Position numbers and translations under genes: made by a program
Notes under the pieces: model-generated
What the model was told of the DNA's origin: nothing
The model's input: only the letters and a program-made list of their open reading frames with translations
Databases searched by the model: none
From: Anaerobacillus isosaccharinicus
GTDB lineage: Bacteria; Bacillota; Bacilli; Bacillales; Anaerobacillaceae
DNA length: 64,000 bases
Direction of reading: 5' to 3'
Assembly (NCBI RefSeq): GCF_001866075.3
Contig: NZ_CP063356.1
Location: forward strand, 1,230,164-1,294,163
Shown: positions 1 through 8,208 of the stretch, in pieces
Layout of the letters: each line of letters begins with the position of its first letter
Numbering within the stretch: position 1 is the stretch's first letter

Positions 1-400
1 GGATTGCCATTTCCGCTCTCGTTACTTTTACATCTGGTCGAAAAGTCCCATCTGGATATCCTGTAATTATCCCTTTTTCTACCGCTGATTCAATATAACC
101 AGAAAATTGGTAGGTTAATAGAACATCTGGAAATGACGTACTTCTCATTTCTCCATCTAGCTCCAAGGCTCTTGAAATAAAAGCAGCAGCTTGTCCACGA
201 GTAACTTCTACATCAGGACGAAAAGTATTGTCTGGATAACCAGTAACCACATTTCTATCAATTAAAAACTGAACCTCATTTGCGTATATAGAGCTTACAT
301 CTGGAAAGGTATTAGCAGCCGCTCCACCTTTGCCGTTAATGATCAAAGTTGACGAAAAGCTGATGATGACTGCTAGTGTAAGTAATAATAGCTTTCTCAT
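1..400 (-). CDS. S-layer homology (SLH) domain protein, 3' end outside the window
   Basis: The start ATG (398-400) follows a strong ribosome site (GGGAGG at about 411-417). The first ~28 residues form a signal peptide (MRKLL, hydrophobic run, small residues). Two SLH repeats follow, each with an FPDV opening, a GYPDNTFRPD or GYPDGTFRPD turn and a VTRxxxA motif. SLH domains anchor exported proteins to pyruvylated secondary cell-wall polymer. Only about 133 residues are visible, and the frame is open at position 1, so any catalytic domain lies outside. It could be a small SLH-only protein or the N-terminal anchor of an enzyme; the visible part cannot decide. Confidence 0.85.
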   Translation of the reverse strand, partial: MRKLLLLTLAVIISFSSTLIINGKGGAAANTFPDVSSIYANEVQFLIDRNVVTGYPDNTFRPDVEVTRGQAAAFISRALELDGEMRSTSFPDVLLTYQFSGYIESAVEKGIITGYPDGTFRPDVKVTRAEMAI

Positions 401-439
401 TTTTGCTAGGTTCCTCCCGAAGTTTGTCGATTTTGTTCT

Positions 440-469
440 ATTATACATTTGTTAGCAAGGGTGTGACTA
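440..469 (-). promoter_or_regulatory. Candidate sigma-A promoter for the SLH gene
   Basis: On the minus strand, TAGTCA (464-469) and a perfect TATAAT (440-445) are separated by 18 bases, about 40 bases before the SLH start codon. The -35 matches 4 of 6 consensus bases, so this is a fair but unproven call. Confidence 0.45.
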
Positions 470-485
470 GATAAATATTAATTAC

Positions 486-2087
486 CTAATAATACCTTTT
501 AGCCCCTAAGTACCTCTGGCTATAATAGCTCGATGTCAGGCTACTAATGCTCACCCCTGCCGTTGTTCCGCTATGGATGAATTGGTTGTTGCCAATGTAG
601 ATCCCAGCGTGTGATGGGCCTGGCATATAAGTTTCAAAGAAAACGAGATCGCCGACTTGGAGTTGCTCAACCGGCGTTCCTACTTCCCACATTTGAGCTA
701 CTGTTCTTGGAAGTTGAACGGTATTTTTCTGAAAAACATATTGAATGAAGCCGCTGCAGTCGAAACCTGTTGATGTTGTTCCGCCCCATTGGTAAGGAGT
801 CCCAAGTAATTGCGACGCATCGGCAATTAGGTTGATGATGTGAAAGCTATCCCGCGTTTCTGATGGCAGAGTGATTGCTGGGAGTAGCTGCTTAGTCGTT
901 TCTTGAACAAGCAATTGTAGTGTTTTTGTTGTCGCTAGACCGTCGGCAATTAAGTTATGTTGCTGTTGAAATTTTTTGACTGCGTCTTCTGTAAGTTGCC
1001 CAAACGTACCTGTAACTTCACTTTGTAATAGCCCTAGTACTTTTAACTGGTGCTGGAGTTCACGAACCGCTTCGCCTGTTGAGCCACGTTTTAGGAGAAA
1101 GCTAGTTTCTGGTTGTGTGGCTGTTATTGGGTTTGGTTGGGTTAATTCTTGTGTTGGTTGTGTAGGCAGTGTTATCGGTTGTCCACCTTGTTGAGTTGGT
1201 GGCTTTGGCTCGGTTTGTGGTGTCGCCACTTCTTTTTTTAGATAATTCCTAAGGGTGTCGATCGTTCGTGCGTCGGCTATGCCGGTTGTTGGTAGTTGCA
1301 CTTTTTTCTGAAATTCACGAATGCCCTTTGCTGTCACTTCACCATAGTAGCCTGTGTATGTATGGTGGGCGAAAAATTTGGCTTCATCTAATAGTCTTTG
1401 AAGCTCGATAACAGCTTGTCCACGGGAGCCAATTGAAAGCGCTGGCTGTTGCTGACTTCTTGATGTTTGTGTTGATGGCGTTTGTGGTGGTTGCTGAATT
1501 TTTCGTGTTAAAGCCGTTTGGGTTGTGCTATCTGCGATTCCAGTAGCTGTTAGCCCGTTACGGGTCTGAAAGTCTCGAATTGCCTTTTCAGTGATCGGGC
1601 CATAGTAACCCGTTGGATTTGTATGAAATACCCCGGCTTGCTTGAGCGCGTTTTGTAAGTTTGTCACCGCTTGTCCTCGTGAGCCAACTTTGAGAGTTGG
1701 TTGTGGTGTGGCTGGTTGTTGAGTTGGTGCTGGCTGAGTAGGCACGGTTGGTTGTTGAGTTGACGTCTGCTGATTTGGTGTGACTGTTGGTTTTGTTAGA
1801 GCTGTTAATGTGGCGTTGTCAACAACACCTGTTTTTGCAAGTTGGTTAGCTTGTTGAAATCGTTCTACCGCCTGTTTGGTAATGTCTCCGTAAAATCCTG
1901 TTGATGTATGATATGTGAAGAAGCCCTTTTGTTTGAGGACATCTTGAAGTTCTTTTACATCTTGGTGTCTCATACCAGGAGCTAACGGCTGATCTCCTAA
2001 AGCTGCATCTGTTGTTGCTGCACCTGTGAAAATGACACCTGCTGCTAATGCAGTTGTCATAATTCCTTTTTTATAGTTTCGCTCCAT
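486..2087 (-). CDS. Secreted peptidoglycan hydrolase: four peptidoglycan-binding repeats plus NlpC/P60
   Basis: A probable cell-wall DL-endopeptidase that cuts stem peptides outside the cell. I start it at the ATG at 2087 (MERNYKKG), preceded by GGTGG at good spacing; the frame runs open to 2099, but that ATG has AAGG directly against it. An N-terminal signal peptide is followed by four PG_binding_1 repeats (roughly residues 37-100, 137-198, 222-285, 334-395 in the longer numbering). Pro/Thr/Gln-rich linkers join them, and repeats 2-4 begin with a GSRGQAV- or GSTGEAV-type motif. The C-terminal NlpC/P60 domain has the triad Cys448 (DCSGF), His497 (SHAGIYIG) and His509 (FIHSG). The low-complexity PTQ linkers suggest a wall-spanning spacer. 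Substrate specificity is inferred from the family only. Confidence 0.88.
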   Translation of the reverse strand: MERNYKKGIMTTALAAGVIFTGAATTDAALGDQPLAPGMRHQDVKELQDVLKQKGFFTYHTSTGFYGDITKQAVERFQQANQLAKTGVVDNATLTALTKPTVTPNQQTSTQQPTVPTQPAPTQQPATPQPTLKVGSRGQAVTNLQNALKQAGVFHTNPTGYYGPITEKAIRDFQTRNGLTATGIADSTTQTALTRKIQQPPQTPSTQTSRSQQQPALSIGSRGQAVIELQRLLDEAKFFAHHTYTGYYGEVTAKGIREFQKKVQLPTTGIADARTIDTLRNYLKKEVATPQTEPKPPTQQGGQPITLPTQPTQELTQPNPITATQPETSFLLKRGSTGEAVRELQHQLKVLGLLQSEVTGTFGQLTEDAVKKFQQQHNLIADGLATTKTLQLLVQETTKQLLPAITLPSETRDSFHIINLIADASQLLGTPYQWGGTTSTGFDCSGFIQYVFQKNTVQLPRTVAQMWEVGTPVEQLQVGDLVFFETYMPGPSHAGIYIGNNQFIHSGTTAGVSISSLTSSYYSQRYLGAKRYY

Positions 2088-2244
2088 TACTTCCACCATC
2101 CTTATCCCGTTGTTCTTATTCTTTTATTTTACAATATTCGACTCGAGTTGATATGGGGCAATGGATATATTCTTATGAAAATTTAACTAATTGGTATAAC
2201 ATTTCCCACTTTCCCAATACTGTTTAGTGGAGGAGTTGGTAGTC

Positions 2245-2358
2245 ATGGATCGGCTGCGTTTTTGGAAGGGATTATTGTGGGGTAGTTTGCTTGGTATACC
2301 ACTATGGATTTCGGTGTTTGGCTGGGGGAAGATATTGGTGAATGTGTTTCGAGTTTGA
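2245..2358 (+). CDS. Small single-pass membrane protein (37 aa)
   Basis: A short plus-strand frame, opposite to its neighbours, starts at ATG 2245 with a good ribosome site GGAGGAG nine bases upstream and ends at TGA 2356-2358. It reads MDRLRFWKGLLWGSLLG and continues through a hydrophobic stretch to VFRV. That gives one likely membrane helix (about residues 8-32) with a basic N-terminus. I do not recognise a family. The ribosome site and the clean charge/hydrophobicity layout argue for a real gene; its size means it could still be chance. No promoter or terminator is clear. Confidence 0.5.
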   Translation: MDRLRFWKGLLWGSLLGIPLWISVFGWGKILVNVFRV

Positions 2359-2372
2359 GGGTTTTGGTGTTT

Positions 2373-2477
2373 GGCTTATAAAGGGGTTGGTTTGGCTTAT
2401 AAATTGATTAGTTTGGCTTATAAGTGGCTTGATTCGGCTTATAAGTTGCCTAGTTTGGACGATAAAGAAAAAAAATT
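2373..2477. repeat. Array with 21-bp period (GGCTTATAA units), locus 1
   Basis: Five units begin at 2373, 2394, 2415, 2436 and 2457, exactly 21 bp apart. Each starts GGCTTATAAN (the last GGACGATAAA) followed by a variable 11-base tail ending in TTT or TTC. Read on the minus strand, each unit encodes a heptapeptide like FISQTNP. An open frame runs 2302-2505, but it has no ribosome site and the unit tails vary freely. Related arrays are at 15762-16020 and 47011-47115. Confidence 0.85.
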
Positions 2478-2505
2478 CAAGATTATAAACCACAATGTTG
2501 TACAT

Positions 2506-2612
2506 ACCAGATGGACTTTTAGTTGATTTTGTCCATTTGGGGTGTCAGACACCCTAAATGGACAAATTTTATAAAATGTCCACGGTGGGTGTCACCACTG
2601 AAAGATACCACT
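2506..2612 (+). repeat. About 100-bp dispersed repeat, copy 1 (contains GGTGTCAGACACC)
   Basis: The block runs AGATGGACTTTTAGT, TTTTGTCCATTT, a GGTGTCAGACACC palindrome (2541-2553), AATGGACAAATT, ATAAAATGTCCACGG, GGGTGTC and ATACC. The same succession occurs in reverse at 4600-4711. The two copies flank the GGDEF-EAL gene as an inverted pair. It can fold as several stem-loops (GTCCATTT with AAATGGAC around the palindrome). Confidence 0.8.
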
Positions 2613-2615
2613 CAA

Positions 2616-2650
2616 AAATTAAAAAAACATTGCCCCGAGGCAATGTTTCT
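2616..2650 (-). terminator. Rho-independent terminator after the GGDEF-EAL gene
   Basis: A perfect 10-bp stem AAACATTGCC / GGCAATGTTT (2625-2634 and 2639-2648) with a 4-base loop, followed on the minus strand by a T-run, directly downstream of the stop codon. Confidence 0.9.
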
Positions 2651-2651
2651 T

Positions 2652-4391
2652 CTAACTTTGTACTGTTGAAGGCTGTTTTAACAAGAGTTTCAGTTCCTCC
2701 GCGTTGATAGGTTTTGAGAATAGGAACCCTTGGGCGTGGTTACAGCCTTCTTTTTTTATAAGTTCTAATTGCTCTAGTGTTTCAATGCCTTCGCATGTCA
2801 CGGTGAATTGAAGTGTTTTGGCCATGGCGATGATGAGTTTGACGATCGCTGCATCTTCATCGTTACCGTTGCTATTTTTTACAAAAGATTGATCAATCTT
2901 GAGCGTATTAATCGGGAACCTTTTCAATTGGCTAAGCGACGAGTACCCTGTGCCAAAATCGTCTAATGAGAAATGGACGCCTAGATCTTTTAAGGCTTGA
3001 AGCTTCTTGATCGCAGCTTCAACATTTATAATCGCCATATTTTCGGTGATTTCTAGATTGACGTGCTCCGGTTTAATCCCAGTTTCGCGGATCGTCTTTT
3101 TTACGAAGTCTACAAACCCATTGCGTTCGAATTGTTTGCGCGAAATATTCACCGAGACTTGCAAGTTATTACCTTCGTCGTTCCATTGTTTTACTTGCTG
3201 ACAAGCAGTTTTTAGTACCCAATCATCAATATCAACAATAATGCCCATTTCTTCAGCAATTGTTAAAAAATCACCTGGGGGAACGATGCCTCGCTCAGGG
3301 TGATCCCAGCGAATTAATGCTTCAACACCATAAATTTCATTCGTTTTGACATCCACTTGTACTTGGTAGTAAACTTTGAATTCGTCATTTTCAAGGGCTT
3401 TGCGTAGTTCACTTTCAATGATGAGTTGATAATAGGTGCCTTTACTCATTCCCTCATTGTAGATTTGATAATTGTTTCGGCCTTCGTCTTTTGAGCAATA
3501 CATCGCGATATCCGCATTTTTAATTAGTGTATTTGCATCTTGACCATGTTCAGGAAAGAGACTTACACCCATACTTGATGTAATGAAAAGTTCGCGACCG
3601 GTACACATGATTGGTAAGTCCGTGAATTTTTTATAAATCATCGTAATGAAGTCAGTAACTTCTTTTTCACTTTGAACTGAAGGAAGCATGATCGTAAATT
3701 CATCGCCACCAAAGCGACCGATGACTCCTCGCTCACCAACAGCCTCTTTTAAGCGAGTTGCCACACCTTTTAACATTTCATCGCCATGTTGATGCCCGAA
3801 CGTATCGTTGATAATTTTAAAGCGATCAAGATCAAAGAAGATTAACGCTAATCTTTCTCCCTTTTTATCGTGATCTCTCAACGTTTCAGTTAACACTTGC
3901 TTAAATCGAATGCGATTTGGCATCTCTGTTAAGTTATCATGAAAAGCAAGATAGGATATTTTTTCCTCGGCAAGTTTTCTTGATGTGATATCGCGGATAA
4001 TTCCGATGTAGTAGGTGTCATCTAAGTTGGCTTTTTTTATTTGAGTAATTGTAATGTAGGACCAGTAGAACTCACCGTTTTTTTTCTTGTTAACAAGTTC
4101 TCCTGTCCATGTTCCTTTATCCAGTATTGACGACCACATGTCGTCAAACACTTCTGCTGGCGTCTCACCAGACTGGAGGATACTTGGATTCTTTAAAAAT
4201 AGTTCTTCGTATTGATACCCTGTTATCTTTTGAAACGCAGGATTAGCTGCTAAAATATTTTGCTTTGAATCTGTAATAATTAATCCATCGTTCATATGAT
4301 TAAAAAGGTTCCAAACGTTTTCGTAATCAACGGCAAATTGTTTCACGTATTCTCTCATAGTATCTGACAGCGTTAATTGCCGCCTTTGCAC
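2652..4391 (-). CDS. PAS-GGDEF-EAL cyclic-di-GMP turnover protein
   Basis: A cytosolic bifunctional c-di-GMP protein. A PAS domain (about residues 23-140, NDGLIITD, GYQYEEL, PAC end RDITSRK) precedes a GGDEF domain with an intact RFGGDEF signature (228-232), then an EAL domain with EAL at 357-359, NLEITEN near 446 and DDFGTGYSS at 477-485. Both catalytic signatures are intact. No RxxD inhibitory site is seen before GGDEF, so product inhibition of cyclase activity may be lacking. No membrane segment is present, so the signal is probably sensed by PAS. The frame opens with GTG at 4391, where GGGGAGG abuts the codon; the true start may be slightly downstream (ATG at 4358 has no ribosome site). 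The gene is monocistronic, flanked by an inverted repeat pair. Confidence 0.92.
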   Translation of the reverse strand: MQRRQLTLSDTMREYVKQFAVDYENVWNLFNHMNDGLIITDSKQNILAANPAFQKITGYQYEELFLKNPSILQSGETPAEVFDDMWSSILDKGTWTGELVNKKKNGEFYWSYITITQIKKANLDDTYYIGIIRDITSRKLAEEKISYLAFHDNLTEMPNRIRFKQVLTETLRDHDKKGERLALIFFDLDRFKIINDTFGHQHGDEMLKGVATRLKEAVGERGVIGRFGGDEFTIMLPSVQSEKEVTDFITMIYKKFTDLPIMCTGRELFITSSMGVSLFPEHGQDANTLIKNADIAMYCSKDEGRNNYQIYNEGMSKGTYYQLIIESELRKALENDEFKVYYQVQVDVKTNEIYGVEALIRWDHPERGIVPPGDFLTIAEEMGIIVDIDDWVLKTACQQVKQWNDEGNNLQVSVNISRKQFERNGFVDFVKKTIRETGIKPEHVNLEITENMAIINVEAAIKKLQALKDLGVHFSLDDFGTGYSSLSQLKRFPINTLKIDQSFVKNSNGNDEDAAIVKLIIAMAKTLQFTVTCEGIETLEQLELIKKEGCNHAQGFLFSKPINAEELKLLLKQPSTVQS

Positions 4392-4599
4392 CTCCCCAAA
4401 AAAGTAAGCAAGCTGATCTTAACGATTTTGGTCTATTTATCCAAAATCTCCCCAAACTTTAGTATAACAACAGAAGGAAAAAAGGACTATATACAGCGTA
4501 AAAAAGTGATTAGAAACAATACATTTAGTGACTTTTCTATGACATTTAGTTCTTTTGACATCCTTTTTTGTAACTAGTTTCCATAAAAAACGAACCCAT

Positions 4600-4711
4600 T
4601 AAGTGGTATGGGTGTCAGACACCCCCCGTGGACATTTTATGTAATTTGTCCATTTGGGGTGTCTGACACCCAAAATGGACAAAAACGACTAAAAGTCCAT
4701 CCTAGATGGAC
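4600..4711 (-). repeat. About 100-bp dispersed repeat, copy 2, inverted relative to copy 1
   Basis: Read on the minus strand this repeats the order of the 2506-2612 element: GATGGACTTTTAGTCG, TTTTTGTCCATTTTGGGTGTC, palindrome GGTGTCAGACACC (minus sense of 4658-4670), AAATGGACAAATTAC, ATAAAATGTCCACGG, and a second palindrome at 4611-4623. It overlaps the fabZ terminator. With copy 1 it brackets the GGDEF-EAL gene in inverted orientation. The remaining 4392-4600 interval shows no gene. Confidence 0.8.
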
Positions 4712-4724
4712 TTTTAGTCGTTTT
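4682..4724 (-). terminator. Terminator of fabZ
   Basis: A perfect 20-bp stem: 4682-4701 and 4705-4724 are exact reverse complements around a CTA loop, with TTTT on the 3' side in the minus direction. It starts five bases past the fabZ stop and is built from one end of the dispersed repeat. Confidence 0.9.
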
Positions 4725-4728
4725 CGCA

Positions 4729-5160
4729 TTACTGTTTCTCTCCTAGTGCAAACATGAGCTCAGCTTCGGCTACTAATTTCCCGTCTACATAGGCGGTCCC
4801 TTTACCTTTACCGATAGACCCTCTAAGGCGTGTCATTTCTACTTCTAAGCGGAGTTGATCGCCAGGCTTTACTTGGCCTTTGAAACGGCAGCCATCAATT
4901 CCAGCGAAGAAAGCTAGGCGTCCGCGGTTTTCTTCTTTAATTAGCATTGCGACTGCACCTACTTGAGCAAGTGCTTCGATGATAAGTACCCCAGGCATTA
5001 CCGGGAAATCTGGGAAATGCCCATTAAAAAACTCCTCATTAGCAGTTACATTTTTGATCCCGACTGCTCGTACCCCTTCTTCAACTTCAATAATTCGGTC
5101 TACAAGTAGAAATGGATAGCGGTGTGGAATAATTTCTTTGATTTGTTGGATATCTAACAT
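4729..5160 (-). CDS. fabZ: 3-hydroxyacyl-[acyl-carrier-protein] dehydratase FabZ
   Basis: Dehydrates beta-hydroxyacyl-ACP in type II fatty acid elongation. It is 143 residues, the usual FabZ length. The active-site segment [14 protein letters not shown] carries the catalytic His, followed by the conserved Glu in [17 protein letters not shown] near the N-terminus is also diagnostic. The start ATG has AGGAGG upstream. It closes the flhO-flhP-(epuA)-fabZ neighbourhood that matches the position of ywpB in B. subtilis. Confidence 0.97.
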   Translation of the reverse strand: MLDIQQIKEIIPHRYPFLLVDRIIEVEEGVRAVGIKNVTANEEFFNGHFPDFPVMPGVLIIEALAQVGAVAMLIKEENRGRLAFFAGIDGCRFKGQVKPGDQLRLEVEMTRLRGSIGKGKGTAYVDGKLVAEAELMFALGEKQ

Positions 5161-5241
5161 TTTATTAGTACCTCCTATTAGTAACAGATATTATAAATGG
5201 ATTGTATCATACTTTTATAGGGCTTGGCACGTGCGGAAAAG

Positions 5242-5270
5242 AAAAAAGCACTGGCACGAGCCAGTACTTT
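5242..5270 (-). terminator. Terminator after the Rpn remnant
   Basis: On the minus strand AGTACTGGC-TCGT-GCCAGTGCT is followed by TTTTTTCTTTT. The stem is 9 bp with one G-U pair. Confidence 0.8.
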
Positions 5271-5277
5271 AAATAAA

Positions 5278-5831
5278 TTATAGTTGTCGCTTAATCGCTT
5301 CGATTTCTTCAAGCGGTACACCTGTTAAGTCTGCTACTGTTTCATCACTAACACCCTTTTGGAGCATCTGTTTAACTATGCTGTTTCTACCTTCTTCTCT
5401 ACCTTCTTCTCTTCCTTCTATTCTCCCTTTTTCCCTGCCTTCTTCCAATCCTTTTTCCAGTGCTTCTTGAGCTCTTAACTCTGCTTCTCGCTGTGCAGCT
5501 AAGTCATCGAGTACAACCTTGAGGCGCGACTCGTATTCGTACCACTTATCTTTGTCAGAGCTAAGTTTTTCCCAGTCTTGAAAAGCATCTTGCAAATTTG
5601 CATCACTCATAGAGATCACCTCCAATTCATGAAAGGGTGTTCTTCGGAAAATTCGGTATTAATAAAGCAAATATCATGAATACGTTTGTCGCCAGTTCTT
5701 TTTAAAATTGCATTGAGGAAGATAATCGTGATGTGCTTGTTTTTTTCATTACCAAACAATTGTTTGAATGCATAATCCACCTTCAAATCCATCAGTTTCT
5801 CTAATGGTAGCCTTTTAAGCACTCGTTCCAA
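5278..5831 (-). pseudogene. Remnant of an Rpn/PD-(D/E)XK family putative transposase-nuclease gene
   Basis: Two abutting frames look like the two ends of one gene. 5616-5831 encodes 71 residues starting LKVDYAFKQLFGNEKN, typical of the N-terminus of the Rpn/PDDEXK_2 family, and stops shortly after the NTEFSEEH segment where the nuclease core should begin. 5278-5625 encodes the usual C-terminus: DWEKLSSDKDKWYEYESRL, an EEGREEGR-type charged repeat (GREKGRIEGREEGREEGR) and the closing helical GVSDETVADLTGVPLEEI. The catalytic middle, probably 150 or so residues, is missing, and the two parts are out of frame. I infer an internal deletion. The downstream frame has a good ribosome site (GGAGGTGAT before ATG AGT), so a short peptide may still be made. 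Confidence 0.8.
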
Positions 5832-6027
5832 TTCTCATCACCTTCTTTAATAATTATAACATTTCTTCGTAAAAAAATTACACATAGATTGCTTTGTTTA
5901 TGACTTATCTCTACCCTATTTTTATCACGCTCTCCAACTCTAGTATCGACTATATTTTACCATACAATCCCTCAAAGCGAAACGTATGTTCCTATTATAA
6001 GTGATAAATAGTTATCAATAATACACC

Positions 6028-6070
6028 AAAAAAGCCATGAAAACCAACAATCAGTTTTCACAGCTTTTTA
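6028..6070 (-). terminator. Terminator of the EpuA-like gene
   Basis: On the minus strand AAAAAGCTGTGAAAAC pairs with GTTTTCATGGCTTTTTT across a 9-base loop; its 5' arm overlaps the stop codon at 6068-6070. Confidence 0.85.
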
Positions 6071-6340
6071 ATCTTGGTCTTTATAAATGATGTCATGAAT
6101 TTTAAGCCATGGTCCTTTGCCAAAAACATCCTTTGGTTCGCCGTCTCCAACGACACCGTAGCCAAACATAGCACCTGCTAAGAGGCTGCCAGCAAAGATT
6201 AAGACAACTAAAATAATCCGGACCCAGATGGGAAGAATACGAATTGGTTTACGCCGATTACGCTTCTTCTTTTCTTCCTTCTGTTTCTTAATGCCTTGTC
6301 TATTTTGAACGTTAGGTTGTTTCTCATTATCTTTAGTCAT
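6068..6340 (-). CDS. EpuA-like small membrane protein (often annotated 'DNA-directed RNA polymerase subunit beta')
   Basis: 90 residues: a Lys/Arg-rich cytosolic N-terminus (KKQKEEKKKRNRRK), one membrane helix (IWVRIILVVLIFAGSLLAG) and a short external tail containing GYGVVGDG and FGKGPW. This is the EpuA layout (PF11772 as I recall). Proteins of this type are often called RNA polymerase beta by transitive error; nothing here suggests polymerase function. It sits between flhP and fabZ, where Bacillaceae commonly carry it. Function is unknown to me. Confidence 0.75.
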   Translation of the reverse strand: MTKDNEKQPNVQNRQGIKKQKEEKKKRNRRKPIRILPIWVRIILVVLIFAGSLLAGAMFGYGVVGDGEPKDVFGKGPWLKIHDIIYKDQD

Positions 6341-6436
6341 TTTGATACACCTTTTGTTAGTGTTTAGTTCAGAGTGTACTGTTATTGTTAGCCAAGCATA
6401 CTGAGCCTTGACTTCCGTTAATCTCTACACTTTAAA

Positions 6437-7273
6437 CTAACCTCTAATATTATTTACTAATCCCATCATTTGATCGGCTATGGAAATAGATCGAGTATTA
6501 AATTGGTAAGCACGTTGAGCAAGAATTAAATCGCTAAGCTCTTTACCCATGTCAACGTTTGATCCTTCTAGAGCGCCTTGGATAACTGTACCCGGTACAT
6601 TTTCTAAAACATCGTCAAATGTTAAACCTAGTTCTTCTAAGTTCGGAAACGTAAAATAGTTATCACCGATGTTTTGTAAAAGTTGCGGCTTTGTTGCTCG
6701 AACTATTTGAAGTCTCGCTACTTCTTGTTCCGTATCTACATTATTCCCATCTTTCATTGTAACAAGTATGCGCCCTGTTTCACTGATTTTAATAGATTCA
6801 TGTCTTGCGGGAATTGTAATGGCTTGTCCAGTTTCAGACATCACATAATCACCGTTTCCAGTCACTAAGAATACTTCGTTATCATTGTTAGGATTTGGTG
6901 TGAAATAAAAGGCACCATCTCTTGTAAAGCGAGGTGGCCCTTCTGGAGAAAGAACTTCAAAAAGTAAATTCTTTTCAGCAAAAGCTACATCAAGAGGTCT
7001 CCCCGTTTGAATAATCGCCCCTTGGTCCATCCTCAAATGCGTCTGAGAAACTCGTGCTCCTGTACCAACCCGTAATCCAAGCGGTGTGTTACGACCAGTT
7101 TCTTGAGCATTCACTATTTGATTATTTAACTGTTGAAACAGTAAGTCTTGAAACTGAACATCGCGACGTTTAAAACCATTTGTATTCACATTTGCAACAT
7201 TATTAGAAATCGTATCTAATTTTTTTTGCAATTGGCCCATCGTCACTGTCGCCGTGATCATTGATTGATTCAT
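6437..7273 (-). CDS. flhP: Flagellar rod/hook-basal-body protein FlhP (FlgG-like)
   Basis: A distal rod component of the flagellar basal body, exported through the flagellar type III system. I start at ATG 7273 (MNQSMITATVTM), behind GAGGGTG; the open frame extends to 7345, but those codons fall in an inverted repeat element. The N-terminal ANVNTNGFKRRDVQF matches the ANVNTxGF family signature, and the C-terminal GSNVDMGKELSDLI and YQFNTRSISIADQMMG complete the rod-protein ends that form the coiled-coil D0 domain. It follows flhO, separated by the repeat at 7289-7388. Confidence 0.93.
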   Translation of the reverse strand: MNQSMITATVTMGQLQKKLDTISNNVANVNTNGFKRRDVQFQDLLFQQLNNQIVNAQETGRNTPLGLRVGTGARVSQTHLRMDQGAIIQTGRPLDVAFAEKNLLFEVLSPEGPPRFTRDGAFYFTPNPNNDNEVFLVTGNGDYVMSETGQAITIPARHESIKISETGRILVTMKDGNNVDTEQEVARLQIVRATKPQLLQNIGDNYFTFPNLEELGLTFDDVLENVPGTVIQGALEGSNVDMGKELSDLILAQRAYQFNTRSISIADQMMGLVNNIRG

Positions 7274-7288
7274 GAGAGCACCCTCTTT

Positions 7289-7388
7289 AATGTAGAATGT
7301 AAAATGTATAATGTAGAATTTTTGAAAGTAAAAGCTTCGAAGCAATTGCCGGGAGCATTTTACATTTTACATTCTACATTTTACATTT
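7289..7388. repeat. Heptamer inverted element H1 (TGTARAA arms, GCTTCGAAGC core)
   Basis: Left arm AATGTAGAATGTAAAATG and onwards (7289-7320), core AAGCTTCGAAGC (7332-7343), right arm CATTTTACATTTTACATTC and onwards (7356-7388). The arms are tandem 7-bp units TGTA(G/A)AA in opposite orientations, so the RNA would fold into a long hairpin. The right arm abuts the flhO stop codon. It lies inside the flhO-flhP operon. Confidence 0.9.
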
Positions 7389-8208
7389 ATCCAAGTCTTC
7401 CTATCTCGTTCGCGGCTTTTTCCATGCTGCGATCGTAGGCTTGTAGTACTTTTTGGTTGGCTTCAAAGGCGCGGAATGCGGTCATCATTTCTGACATGGT
7501 CTGGCCTGTATCAACGTTGGAACGTTCGATAAAGCCTTGTTGTAGTTGATATGACACATTACCATTACCAATTGCTGTCACAACAGGTTGTCCACCTTCG
7601 TAGCGAAGTAAACCATTTCCTTCTTTTACGAGTTGGTCTGGATCGGCAACAAAGGCAATGTTAATTTGGCCAAAATTGTTTCCAGCCTCATTTAAAATAA
7701 CGCCTTCTCGTGTCACCTGAAAGTCCTCGTTCCCAACATTCATCCGCGCACCTTGGGCATTTAGGACATAAAATCCTTCACTCGTCGTCAAGAAGCCTTG
7801 TCCATCTATTGTAAAGTTTCCGTTTCTTGTGTAACGGATCTCACCTGTTTGATTTTCTACGGTAAAAAATAATCCTCCAGGTCGGCCTGCTTCATTATTA
7901 GGCACTAAGCCTTGAAGAAGAGCCACGTCTGTACTGTTATCCGTTTGGTGGATATCTCCTTGGCGGAAATTCATCGTACGTTCTTGCAAATAAACTCCCG
8001 TACTTAATTCTCCAACATGATGAGACTTTCCAAGCGGTCGATTGTCAACACCCATCGCTTTAATGAGCATATTTGGAAATGCGCGTAATGATGCATCATC
8101 AGCTCTATAGCCTGGTGTATTTACGTTAGCCATATTGTTTGTTAACATTTCTTGGCGTCGTTGCTGAGCTATCATCCCGGCAGCAGACGTATAAAATCCA
8201 CGGATCAT
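7387..8208 (-). CDS. flhO: Flagellar rod/hook-basal-body protein FlhO (FlgF/FlgG-like)
   Basis: A proximal partner of FlhP in the flagellar rod. I place the start at ATG 8208 (MIRGFYTSAAGM), nine bases after AAGG; a GTG three codons upstream overlaps the ribosome site. The N-terminal MLTNNMANVNTPGYRADD is the standard flagellar rod signature, and the C-terminal ERSNVDTGQTMSEMMTAFRAFEANQKV matches the other end of the family. It is 273 residues, downstream of mbl as in B. subtilis. Confidence 0.93.
   Translation of the reverse strand: MIRGFYTSAAGMIAQQRRQEMLTNNMANVNTPGYRADDASLRAFPNMLIKAMGVDNRPLGKSHHVGELSTGVYLQERTMNFRQGDIHQTDNSTDVALLQGLVPNNEAGRPGGLFFTVENQTGEIRYTRNGNFTIDGQGFLTTSEGFYVLNAQGARMNVGNEDFQVTREGVILNEAGNNFGQINIAFVADPDQLVKEGNGLLRYEGGQPVVTAIGNGNVSYQLQQGFIERSNVDTGQTMSEMMTAFRAFEANQKVLQAYDRSMEKAANEIGRLG

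Noticed and set aside
2302-2505. Minus frame of 67 residues rich in FISQT repeats
   Set aside because: No ribosome site; it is a reading of the 21-bp repeat array, and the tails vary without codon pattern.
4377-4577. Plus frame of 66 residues upstream of the GGDEF-EAL gene
   Set aside because: Low-complexity translation with no ribosome site, covering the upstream region of the minus gene.
6068-6340. RNA polymerase beta subunit
   Set aside because: A 90-residue membrane protein; the polymerase name is a known propagation error for EpuA-like proteins.
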